From Bradyrhizobiaceae bacterium (GTDB lineage: Bacteria; Pseudomonadota; Alphaproteobacteria; Rhizobiales; Xanthobacteraceae), in NCBI GenBank assembly GCA_016793685.1, contig JAEULX010000201.1:1-7460 (forward strand): a stretch of 7,460 nt of DNA, written 5' to 3'. A program made the position numbers and the translations under genes. Numbering within the stretch: position 1 is the stretch's first letter; each line of letters begins with the position of its first letter. Below the pieces are notes generated by a model. The model ran no database searches and was not told where the DNA came from. It saw only the letters and a list, made by a program, of their open reading frames with translations. Shown here one piece after another: positions 1 to 5,388 of the stretch.

Positions 1-1
1 C

Positions 2-1411
2 GACACCGTCGGGATCACGCGGCCCTGCACCAAGTACAATTATCTCGTGAAGGACATCGCCGATCTGCCGCGCGTGCTGCACGAGGCGTTCTATGTCGCG
101 GCCAGCGGGCGACCGGGCCCGGTGGTGGTCGACGTCCCCAAGGACGTGCAGTTCGCGACTGGCCTCTATGCCAGGCCGAACGAGTTTCAGCACAAAGGGT
201 ACCAGCCGAAGCTCAAGGGCGACCCCGACCGGATCAAGGCGGCGATCGAACTGATGCGGATGGCGAAGCGGCCGGTGTTCTACACCGGCGGCGGGGTGGT
301 CAATTCCGGCCGGCAGGCTTGCACGCTGCTGCGCGAGCTGGTCCGCCTCACCGGCTTTCCGATCACCTCGACGCTAATGGGGCTCGGCGCGTTCCCGGCG
401 AACGACCCGCAATGGCTCGGCATGCTCGGCATGCACGGCACCTATGAGGCCAACCTCGCGATGCACGGGTGCGACCTGATGATCTGCATCGGGGCGCGGT
501 TCGACGATCGCATCACCGGGCGGCTGGACGCGTTCTCGCCGGGCTCGCGCAAGATCCACATCGACATCGACCCGTCCTCGATCAACAAGAACGTCAAGAT
601 CGACCTCGGCATCGTCGGCGATTGCGGCAGCGTGCTCGGCGACATGCTGAGCGAATGGTGCGCCGGCGGGCGCGAGCCGGACCAGGCCGCGCTCAAGGCC
701 TGGTGGAAGCAGATCGATCAGTGGCGCGCGCGCAAGTGCCTGAGCTACCGGCCGTCCGACGAGGTGATCAAGCCGCAATACGCGATCCAGCGGCTCTACG
801 AACTGACCAAGGACCGCGATGTGTTCATCACGACCGAAGTCGGCCAGCATCAGATGTGGGCGGCGCAGTTCTACGGTTTCCAGGAGCCGAACCGGTGGAT
901 GACCTCGGGCGGCCTCGGGACCATGGGCTACGGCCTGCCGGCCGCCGTCGGCGTCCAGCTCGCCCATCCGGAGTCGCTCGTCATCGACATCGCGGGCGAA
1001 GCTTCGGTGCTGATGACCATGCAGGAAATGTCGACGGCGGTGCAGCACCGCCTGCCGATCAAGATCTTCATCCTCAACAACCAGTACATGGGGATGGTGC
1101 GCCAGTGGCAGGAACTGCTGCATGGCGGACGCTATTCGTCGAGCTACACCGCGGCGCTGCCCGACTTCGTGAAGCTCGCCGAGGCTTATCACGCCGTCGG
1201 CATCCGCTGCTCCAAGCCGGGCGAACTCGACGACGCCATCCGCGAGATGATCGCGACGCCGCATCCGGTGATCTTCGACTGCGTGGTCGATCAGGCGGAG
1301 AACTGCTTCCCGATGATCCCGTCCGGGCGCGCGCACAACGAGATGCTGCTCGGCGACGCCGCAGAGAGCCTCGACCAGGCGATCACCGAGGAAGGCAAGA
1401 TGCTGGTGTAA
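2..1411 (+). CDS. ilvI: Acetolactate synthase large (catalytic) subunit, 5' end missing
   Basis: Catalytic subunit of acetohydroxyacid synthase, a cytoplasmic ThDP/FAD/Mg2+ enzyme. It condenses two pyruvates to acetolactate, or pyruvate plus 2-ketobutyrate to acetohydroxybutyrate, the first common step of Val/Leu/Ile synthesis. The reading frame is open from base 2 to the TAA at 1409-1411, giving 469 codons of a family usually near 590. About 120 N-terminal residues, including the catalytic Glu region, therefore lie outside the window; the GTG at 47 is internal. Visible family landmarks are GRPGPVVVDVPKD (central domain entrance), RFDDRITG, TTEVGQHQMWAAQ, the GGLGTMGYGLPAA block, and NNQYMGMVRQWQ closing the ThDP motif (995-1081). 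In that motif the usual G-D-G/A is G-E-A (GAA at 998-1000), so Glu replaces the Mg-binding Asp. The C-terminus (NCFPMIPSGRAHNEMLL) is intact. The small subunit gene follows, so ilvI is the better symbol than ilvB, though usage varies. Confidence 0.96.
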   Translation, partial: DTVGITRPCTKYNYLVKDIADLPRVLHEAFYVAASGRPGPVVVDVPKDVQFATGLYARPNEFQHKGYQPKLKGDPDRIKAAIELMRMAKRPVFYTGGGVVNSGRQACTLLRELVRLTGFPITSTLMGLGAFPANDPQWLGMLGMHGTYEANLAMHGCDLMICIGARFDDRITGRLDAFSPGSRKIHIDIDPSSINKNVKIDLGIVGDCGSVLGDMLSEWCAGGREPDQAALKAWWKQIDQWRARKCLSYRPSDEVIKPQYAIQRLYELTKDRDVFITTEVGQHQMWAAQFYGFQEPNRWMTSGGLGTMGYGLPAAVGVQLAHPESLVIDIAGEASVLMTMQEMSTAVQHRLPIKIFILNNQYMGMVRQWQELLHGGRYSSSYTAALPDFVKLAEAYHAVGIRCSKPGELDDAIREMIATPHPVIFDCVVDQAENCFPMIPSGRAHNEMLLGDAAESLDQAITEEGKMLV

Positions 1412-1421
1412 GGCATGGATG

Positions 1422-1451
1422 TCCGGGGCGCCGCACCGCGGCACGCCCGGA
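1422..1451 (+). other. Hairpin in the ilvI-ilvN gap (first)
   Basis: Outer arms TCCGGG (1422-1427) and CCCGGA (1446-1451) enclose a perfect inner stem GCCGC-ACC-GCGGC (1430-1442). No T-run follows (the next bases are AACC), so this is not a canonical Rho-independent terminator. It could be an RNA processing or stabilising structure between the two subunit genes, or a fragment of a palindromic repeat. Pairing is seen directly; the function is unknown. Confidence 0.45.
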
Positions 1452-1478
1452 AACCATCGTCACCGCGAAAACCATGAA

Positions 1479-1512
1479 TTCCGGATGGCTCAGCTTCGCC
1501 AGGCATCCGGAA
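1479..1512 (+). repeat. 9-bp perfect inverted repeat before ilvN
   Basis: TTCCGGATG (1479-1487) and CATCCGGAA (1504-1512) form a perfect 9-base-pair stem with a 16-base loop. It ends 23 bases before the ilvN start codon. A shorter alternative stem TGGC/GCCA (1486-1489 with 1498-1501) sits inside. There is no T-tail. With the preceding hairpin it makes up much of the 124-base gap between genes whose products are needed in stoichiometric amounts, so it might set the translation or stability ratio. That role is inference. Confidence 0.45.
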
Positions 1513-1535
1513 CCAGGGGCAAGTGAGAAGAAAAG

Positions 1536-2081
1536 ATGAGCACCGCCACCGCCACCCATTATCCCGCCGCGACCTTCGTCGAGCCGATCGAAACCCGCAC
1601 GCTGTGCGTCCTCGTCGACAACGAGCCGGGCGTGCTCGCGCGCGTCATCGGCCTGTTTTCCGGACGCGGCTACAACATCGAAAGCTTGACGGTCTCGGAG
1701 ACCGAGCACGAGAAGCACCTCTCGCGCATCACCATCGTGACCACCGGCACGCGCATGGTGATCGAGCAGATCAAGAACCAGCTCGACCGCCTGGTGCCGA
1801 TCCATCGCGTGGTGGACATGACCGAGTTCGGCAGTTCGATCCAGCGCGAGCTCGCCATGGTCAAGGTGCGCGGCAAGGGCGACGATCGCATCGAGGCGTT
1901 GCGCCTTGCGGACGCCTTCCGCGCCCGCGTGATCGACGCGAGCCTGGACAGCTTCGTGTTTGAGCTCACCGGTGCGACCGACAAGATCGACAAGTTCATC
2001 AGCCTGATGATTCCGCTCGGCCTGGTCGAGGTCTCGCGCACCGGCGTCGCCGCCATCGCGCGCGGGCCGGAGGGGATGTGA
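1536..2081 (+). CDS. ilvN: Acetolactate synthase small (regulatory) subunit
   Basis: Regulatory subunit that activates the IlvI catalytic subunit and confers valine feedback inhibition in this family. It has 181 residues, normal for the longer IlvH-type subunits (about 160-180). An N-terminal extension (1-20) leads into an ACT domain (about 21-97) with the hallmark sequence VDNEPGVLARVIGLFSGRGYNIESL (positions 27-51, Gly32, Asn47). In E. coli IlvH the equivalent early ACT segment contains the valine-contacting residues. The C-terminal ALS small-subunit domain (about 100-175) shows ELAMVKVRGK and LDSFVFELTG. The start is ATG 1536, since the conserved RTLCVLVDNEPG block lies at the expected distance from it; a purine-rich stretch (GAGAAGAAAAG) lies just upstream. 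It directly follows ilvI and is probably co-transcribed. Symbols ilvN and ilvH are used interchangeably for such genes in alphaproteobacteria. Confidence 0.96.
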   Translation: MSTATATHYPAATFVEPIETRTLCVLVDNEPGVLARVIGLFSGRGYNIESLTVSETEHEKHLSRITIVTTGTRMVIEQIKNQLDRLVPIHRVVDMTEFGSSIQRELAMVKVRGKGDDRIEALRLADAFRARVIDASLDSFVFELTGATDKIDKFISLMIPLGLVEVSRTGVAAIARGPEGM

Positions 2082-2097
2082 CACGCACTCACTGCGA

Positions 2098-2158
2098 TGG
2101 CCGAGACACGATACAAACGGATCAGTCTCGGTCACCGTGAGGGGTGGGCGCAGCCCAC
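2098..2158 (+). other. Two consecutive hairpins after ilvN
   Basis: TGGCCGAGAC (2098-2107) pairs with GTCTCGGTCA (2125-2134): ten positions including one G.T wobble, with a 17-base loop. Ten bases later GTGGGC-GCA-GCCCAC (2144-2158) forms a tight 6-bp hairpin. Both are too GC-poor in tail (no T-run) for a textbook intrinsic terminator. Their place, 17-77 bases after the ilvN stop, fits an RNA 3'-end or stabilising structure separating ilvIN from the exporter gene. The rest of the 2082-2237 gap holds nothing recognisable. Confidence 0.4.
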
Positions 2159-2237
2159 GCCGCGTAACACGTGTCGTTCGACGCTGGCGGCCTTTGCCTT
2201 TCTCGCCGGCCTTTCAGGAAGACGATCGGATCCCAAA

Positions 2238-2840
2238 TTGACGGAGGAGACGTTGCTCGCCGCGACCTCGTTCGCCTTCGTGATGGCGTTCACGCCAGGG
2301 CCGAACAACATCATGTTGACGGCCTCGGGGGTGAACTTCGGGTTCGTGCGTTCGCTGCCCCATATTTTTGGCATCGAGGTCGGCTTTGTCGTGCTGCTGG
2401 CGGCCTGCGGTCTTGGCCTCGGACTTTTGTTCGTAACCTATCCCGCGGCGCAGGCCGCGCTGAAGATTGCCGGCGTGCTCTACATGCTGTGGCTCGCGTG
2501 GAAGGTGGCGACCGCTGCCGGCGCCGGTGAAGCGGGCGTGGTGCCGAAGCCGCTCACTTTCGTCCAAGCTTTCGTCTTTCAGTGGATCAATCCGAAAGCG
2601 GTGGTCGCCTGCCTCGGAGCCATCGCGCTTTTTATCCGCCCCGAATCGGCGGGTATGGATTTTTTGCTTCTGCTCCTTGTGTTCGCGCTGGCGACGATCC
2701 TGGCCACCATGACCTGGGCAGGGTTCGGCGCGGCCCTGAGCAAGTTCCTGCACGATCCCCGTCATGCCCGCGTGTTCAATATCACCATGGCCGTGCTGCT
2801 GGTGGCGAGCATCGCGCCAATGGTGTGGAGCGGGAATTGA
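2238..2840 (+). CDS. LysE/RhtB-family amino-acid exporter
   Basis: Inner-membrane amino-acid or derivative efflux protein of the LysE/RhtB family. With the TTG at 2238 as start it has 200 residues, the usual family length (about 195-215). An in-frame ATG at 2097 would add 47 residues that look nothing like the family. TTG 2253 is an alternative and has GGAGGAG just before it, but the spacing is very short. Signatures are TPGPNN (19-24), the SGVNFGFxRxxPH region (30-42), YMLWLAWK (82-89) and QWINPKA (115-121). Hydrophobic segments lie at about 6-18, 43-66, 69-90, 109-133, 140-165 and 180-197. Codons ending in T (TTT, CTT) are more frequent than in the neighbouring ilv genes, which suggests a less strongly expressed or later-acquired gene. 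Substrate cannot be told from sequence; its place among branched-chain genes makes export of such amino acids a possibility only. Confidence 0.88.
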   Translation: MTEETLLAATSFAFVMAFTPGPNNIMLTASGVNFGFVRSLPHIFGIEVGFVVLLAACGLGLGLLFVTYPAAQAALKIAGVLYMLWLAWKVATAAGAGEAGVVPKPLTFVQAFVFQWINPKAVVACLGAIALFIRPESAGMDFLLLLLVFALATILATMTWAGFGAALSKFLHDPRHARVFNITMAVLLVASIAPMVWSGN

Positions 2841-2856
2841 CCCGCCATCGTATTCG

Positions 2857-2873
2857 GATATACATTGTATATC
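2857..2873 (+). promoter_or_regulatory. Perfect palindrome, probable MazE/antitoxin operator
   Basis: GATATACA-T-TGTATATC is a perfect inverted repeat of two 8-base arms around a single base. It is an AT-rich island in GC-rich surroundings and lies 43 bases before the antitoxin start at 2917. Antitoxins with AbrB/MazE folds autoregulate by binding palindromes of this TGTATA/TATACA kind that overlap their promoter. The AT-rich core could also include the -10 region. The symmetry is seen directly; the operator role is inferred from position and family. Confidence 0.65.
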
Positions 2874-2916
2874 GTGAGGGCTTCGCGCGATGCCGTTTCG
2901 CCAGGAGAGCGCGGCA

Positions 2917-3309
2917 ATGAGGGTCAAGATCAGCAAATGGGGCAACAGTCTCGGCTTGCGGCTGCCGAAAGCAGCCGTCCAGGCGACCGATCTGAAGCCC
3001 GGCGCCGAGGTCGAACTGATGGTGGAAGGTCGCGATCTGCGGGTTCGTCAGCCGGTGCGGCCCATGCTGTATGGCTTGGCGGATCTGCTCGCGGAAATGG
3101 ATCGGCTGGGTCCGGAGGACGGAAGCGGCGCGGCGCGGGGCCAGGGTCGCGGACCGGAGATCACTGACGATGCCTACGCACGCGGGGAAATAACGCTCGA
3201 CAACATCCTGAAACGCCCACCGGCCGGCGAGCGCCGGAAAGCAACCGATCTCCCACCTCGCAAGCCGAAAACCAATGCTGCCAGACGCCGGCGACATCGC
3301 ATGGATTGA
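2917..3309 (+). CDS. MazE-like (SpoVT/AbrB) antitoxin
   Basis: Antitoxin half of a type II toxin-antitoxin pair: it should bind and neutralise the MazF-like toxin encoded next and repress the operon. ATG 2917 is chosen over ATG 2890 because AGGAGA (2903-2908) sits 8 bases before it and the protein then begins directly with the swapped-hairpin DNA-binding domain: MRVKISKWGNSLGLRLPK (1-18), then LKPGAEVELMVEGRDLRVR (26-44), as in E. coli MazE. Residues 46-130 form the toxin-binding and tail region, including YGLADLLAEMDRLGPED (52-68) and a DDAYARGEITLDNIL segment. At 130 residues it is longer than typical MazE (about 80). Its last 25 or so residues are strongly basic (ARRRRHR), unusual for the normally acidic neutralising tail. 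It overlaps the toxin gene by 35 bases. Either an extended tail or a late frameshift could explain this. Confidence 0.82.
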   Translation: MRVKISKWGNSLGLRLPKAAVQATDLKPGAEVELMVEGRDLRVRQPVRPMLYGLADLLAEMDRLGPEDGSGAARGQGRGPEITDDAYARGEITLDNILKRPPAGERRKATDLPPRKPKTNAARRRRHRMD

Positions 3310-3613
3310 GTTCGATCCCGGGCGCGGAAAAGAGCGGGCGAGACGGCCCGCCCTGGTGCTGACGCCGCAGGCCTACCATCAGCGCTCGACCCGCGCGCTC
3401 GTCTGTCCGATCACTTCCAACATGAAACCCTGGCCGTTTAAGATCATATTGCCGGAAGGGCTGAAGACCACGGGCGCCGTCCTGGTGGATCAGCTCCAGG
3501 CGATCGACAGGTCGGAGCGCCTCTTCACCATCATTGAACGCGCGCCGCGGGAGGTGTTGTTGGAAACGCTCCAGCGGCTTGCCGCCTTGTTGGGTTGGAA
3601 GAACCCCGCGTAA
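3275..3613 (+). CDS. MazF/PemK-family toxin (mRNA endoribonuclease)
   Basis: Predicted ribosome-independent endoribonuclease toxin of the MazF/PemK/ChpB family (112 residues, normal length). Family landmarks are GDIAWIEFDP (6-15), ARRPALVLTP (22-31, with the conserved Arg-Arg-Pro), ALVCPITSN (41-49, with the conserved Thr-Ser) and GAVLVDQLQAID (67-78). No lesion is visible, so it appears functional. ATG 3275 is the only sensible start because the conserved GDI block begins five residues later. No good Shine-Dalgarno precedes it. The start lies inside the antitoxin gene, so translation is probably coupled, keeping toxin below antitoxin. It ends 53 bases before ilvC. The cleavage specificity cannot be read from sequence. 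Confidence 0.92.
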   Translation: MLPDAGDIAWIEFDPGRGKERARRPALVLTPQAYHQRSTRALVCPITSNMKPWPFKIILPEGLKTTGAVLVDQLQAIDRSERLFTIIERAPREVLLETLQRLAALLGWKNPA

Positions 3614-3666
3614 GAGATGAATTGCGACCTTTAACCAAAATGAGAACGCTAGAACGGAGCTAAGAC

Positions 3667-4686
3667 ATGCGCGTTTATTACGACCGCGACGCCGACGTGA
3701 ACCTGATCAAAGGCAAGAAGGTCGTCATCGTCGGGTATGGCAGCCAGGGGCACGCGCATGCGCTGAACCTGCGCGACTCGGGCGTCAAGGACGTGGCGGT
3801 GGCGCTGCGCAAGGGCTCCGGCAGCGCCAAGAAGGCGGAGGCCGAGAAGCTCGCCGTCATGGACGTGCCGGAGGCCGCCAAGTGGGCCGACGTGATGATG
3901 ATGCTCACGCCCGACGAACTGCAGGGCGACATCTATCGCGAGCACCTCGCCGCCAACATGAAGCAGGGCGCCGCGCTCATGTTCGCGCACGGGCTCAACA
4001 TCCATTTCAACCTGATCGAGCCGCGGCCCGACCTCGATGTGATGATGATCGCGCCGAAGGGGCCCGGCCACACCGTGCGTGCGGAATATCAGCGCGGCGC
4101 CGGCGTTCCGGTGTTGATGGCGATCCATAAGGACGCCTCGGGCAACGCGCACGACCTCTGCCTCTCCTACGGCTCGGCGATCGGCGGCGGCCGCGCCGGC
4201 ATCATCGAGACGTCGTTCCGCGAGGAATGCGAGACCGACCTGTTCGGCGAGCAGTCGGTGCTGTGCGGCGGCCTGGTCGAGCTGATGAAGGCCGGCTTCG
4301 AGACGCTGGTGGAAGCCGGCTATGCGCCGGAAATGGCCTATTTCGAATGCGTGCATGAGGTGAAGCTGATCGTCGACCTCATCTATGAGGGCGGCATCGC
4401 CACCATGAACTACTCGATCTCCAACACCGCCGAATACGGCGAGTACAAGTCGGGGCCGCGCGTGGTCACGCCCGAGACCAAGGCGGAGATGAAGCGCATC
4501 CTCGAGGACATCCAGGCGGGCCGCTTCGTCAAGGACTGGATGCTGGAGAACAGGGTCAACCAGACCTCGTTCAAGGCGATGCGCGCCAAGATGGCGTCGC
4601 ACCCGATCGAAGACATCGGCGCCAAGCTCCGCGCCATGATGCCGTGGATCAAGCAGCGCGCAATGGTCGACAAGAGCAAGAACTGA
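3667..4686 (+). CDS. ilvC: Ketol-acid reductoisomerase (class I)
   Basis: Mg2+- and NAD(P)H-dependent enzyme that isomerises and reduces acetolactate or acetohydroxybutyrate (products of IlvIN) to the dihydroxy acids of valine/leucine and isoleucine synthesis. It has 339 residues, the short class I length. The Rossmann domain carries VVIVGYGSQGHAHALNL (19-35) and a cofactor loop LRKGSGSAKKAE (47-58), whose Arg48, Ser51 and Ser53 fit NADPH preference. The knotted catalytic domain shows His108 (FAHGLNIHF), Lys131 (PKGPGHTVR), Asp191 and Glu195 (TDLFGEQ), Glu227 and Glu231 (FECVHEVK) and Ser252 (YSISNTAEYG), so the active site is complete. GGAG at 3656-3659 precedes ATG 3667. The 53-base gap after the toxin may hold its promoter, but no convincing -35/-10 pair is visible. 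Its last 45 bases recur 160 bases downstream. Confidence 0.98.
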   Translation: MRVYYDRDADVNLIKGKKVVIVGYGSQGHAHALNLRDSGVKDVAVALRKGSGSAKKAEAEKLAVMDVPEAAKWADVMMMLTPDELQGDIYREHLAANMKQGAALMFAHGLNIHFNLIEPRPDLDVMMIAPKGPGHTVRAEYQRGAGVPVLMAIHKDASGNAHDLCLSYGSAIGGGRAGIIETSFREECETDLFGEQSVLCGGLVELMKAGFETLVEAGYAPEMAYFECVHEVKLIVDLIYEGGIATMNYSISNTAEYGEYKSGPRVVTPETKAEMKRILEDIQAGRFVKDWMLENRVNQTSFKAMRAKMASHPIEDIGAKLRAMMPWIKQRAMVDKSKN

Positions 4687-4690
4687 TCCA
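4646..4690 (+). repeat. Direct repeat, copy 1: functional 3' end of ilvC
   Basis: These 45 bases cover the last 13 codons of ilvC (IKQRAMVDKSKN plus part of the preceding Trp codon), the TGA stop and four following bases. They recur at 4806-4850 with 41 of 45 identities at a constant offset of 160 bases. This copy is the one in frame with the gene. Confidence 0.93.
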
Positions 4691-4708
4691 CGGCTGGTCC
4701 TTTGTGAC

Positions 4709-4732
4709 GGGCTCGCTGACGCGAGCCCTTTT
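4709..4732 (+). terminator. Rho-independent terminator of ilvC
   Basis: Perfect 8-bp stem GGGCTCGC (4709-4716) and GCGAGCCC (4721-4728) around the loop TGAC, followed at once by TTTT (4729-4732). It begins 23 bases after the ilvC stop codon, a classic position. The short T-tract is typical of GC-rich genomes. Confidence 0.82.
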
Positions 4733-4780
4733 CGTCGATGCAGGACGGGCTCGCTGACGCGAGCGTTGTCGATTCAGGAC

Positions 4781-4803
4781 GGGCTCGCTGGCGCGAGCCC
4801 TTT
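4781..4803 (+). terminator. Third copy of the terminator hairpin
   Basis: GGGCTCGC (4781-4788) and GCGAGCCC (4793-4800) pair perfectly around TGGC and are followed by TTT. It acts as a back-up to the terminator at 4709. The intermediate copy (4747-4764) keeps only six pairs and has lost the T-tract, so it is probably inactive. Confidence 0.65.
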
Positions 4804-4805
4804 GG

Positions 4806-4850
4806 GGATCAAGCAGCGGGCCATGGTGGACAAGAGCAAGAACTGATTCA
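4806..4850 (+). repeat. Direct repeat, copy 2: displaced ilvC 3' end
   Basis: Second copy of the ilvC tail, including the stop codon and the next four bases, with no gene in front of it. The four differences from copy 1 are CGC to CGG, GCA to GCC, GTC to GTG (all third codon positions and silent) and one C to T after the stop. It starts directly after the last terminator hairpin and is followed by the palindromic element at 4864. It reads as the orphan tail of an ilvC allele once under coding selection, for example an att-site-like remnant, not a new gene. Confidence 0.9.
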
Positions 4851-4863
4851 GTCCCCTTCGTCA

Positions 4864-4947
4864 CCGCCGGGCTTGACCCGGCGGCCCATTCTGAACGGGC
4901 GGCCGATGCGGCGTGGCCGCATGGATGCGCGGGTCTGGCCCGCGCAT
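4864..4947. repeat. Paired palindromic element (REP/BIME-like)
   Basis: Three stems in a row: CCGCCGGG-CTTGA-CCCGGCGG (4864-4884, 8 bp perfect), GCGGCC/GGCCGC (4899-4904 with 4915-4920) and ATGCGCGGG-TCTGG-CCCGCGCAT (4925-4947, 9 bp perfect). The order CGTCACCGCCGGGCTTGACC ... CCCAT ... ATGGATGCGCGGGT ... CGCGCATTACG matches, from memory, the dispersed palindromic repeats common in intergenic DNA of Bradyrhizobium-like genomes (a pair of inverted halves). Such elements usually lie after genes and may stabilise mRNA or mark transposase-mediated spread. Membership in a named family is not verified. Confidence 0.65.
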
Positions 4948-4950
4948 TAC

Positions 4951-5388
4951 GATCTCTCGGTTTCCTTATCGCCGGCGGGCTTGAGCGCGCTCGCGAGGCT
5001 TCGTCGATTCCCGTTGGCGTGCCCTGTAGAAACAACGTTCGCTGGTGGAACGCGCGTCGCCTGGCGTTCGGCAACGCGGTCCCGTGGAAATCCAAGCACC
5101 GACCGCCGAGGCTAAGCCGGCCGTGAGAACGAGCAACGGCGGCCGACCGGCTACCGCCTAAGCCAAAGTGCTGTAACGTATTTTGATTGCGCTTTGCGCA
5201 ATACATAATCAATCCGATTGCGACCTGCCGTTGCTTGAGGCCTTCACCAAGCACGAATTGCGTGTATTTCCGTAATGGGTGCAAGAAGTTGCACGGCAGC
5301 GCCGCGCTGTTTTGCCGCTTGCCGGTATCCCTATCTGGCTTACGCGAAACGATGCAGGATTGCTCGCTGTGATGCGGGGGGCTTTACA
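4951..5388. other. Non-coding stretch between the ilvC repeats and the NTF2-like gene
   Basis: No supportable gene on either strand; open frames here have no recognisable domain. Small palindromes are GAGCGCGCTC (4983-4992), overlapping CTCGCGAG (4990-4997), and ATTGCGC-TTT-GCGCAAT (5186-5202), a perfect 7-bp hairpin inside the only AT-rich patch (about 5170-5220). The AT-rich patch is the best place for a promoter of the downstream gene, but no clear -35/-10 pair could be assigned. The stretch 5010-5115 is GC-rich and could be a dispersed-repeat relic. Confidence 0.5.

Larger units (their letters stand above)
4706..4803 (+). repeat. Three tandem copies of a hairpin unit
   Basis: A unit beginning GACGGGCTCGCTG occurs at 4706, 4744 and 4778 (periods 38 and 34 bases). 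Each unit holds the palindrome GGGCTCGC-loop-GCGAGCCC. Spacers between the copies are alike (GTCGATGCAG and GTCGATTCAG), so whole units were duplicated, not only the stem. Copy 2 has a damaged right arm (GCGAGCGTT). The array lies between the two copies of the ilvC tail. Confidence 0.88.

Noticed and set aside
47..49. GTG 47 as the true ilvI start
   Set aside because: The frame upstream (from base 2) continues conserved large-subunit sequence (GITRPCTKYNYLVKD), so the gene enters from outside the window.
374..1444. Long minus-strand open frame across ilvI
   Set aside because: His/Asp/Arg/Val-rich shadow translation typical of the antisense of a high-GC gene; no domain, and the + strand gene is certain.
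2097..2237. N-terminal extension of the exporter from ATG 2097
   Set aside because: The 47 added residues are hydrophilic, unlike the family, and are encoded by the two hairpins; the family N-terminus fits TTG 2238.
3614..3666. ilvC promoter (TTGCGA at 3622 with GCTAGA at 3648)
   Set aside because: Spacing of 20 bases and weak matches; not better than chance, so not listed as a feature.
4706..4803. Possible small CRISPR array (three repeats with short spacers)
   Set aside because: The repeats are terminator palindromes and the spacers are similar to each other (GTCGATGCAG/GTCGATTCAG), not unique; no cas genes.
4738..5115. + strand open frame in the intergenic region
   Set aside because: It translates hairpin repeats and a palindromic element; no ribosome site or family resemblance.
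4649..5284. 211-codon minus-strand open frame over the ilvC end and the repeats
   Set aside because: Runs through terminators, the repeated ilvC tail and the palindromic element; composition is low-complexity Arg/Ser/Ala/Pro with no domain.
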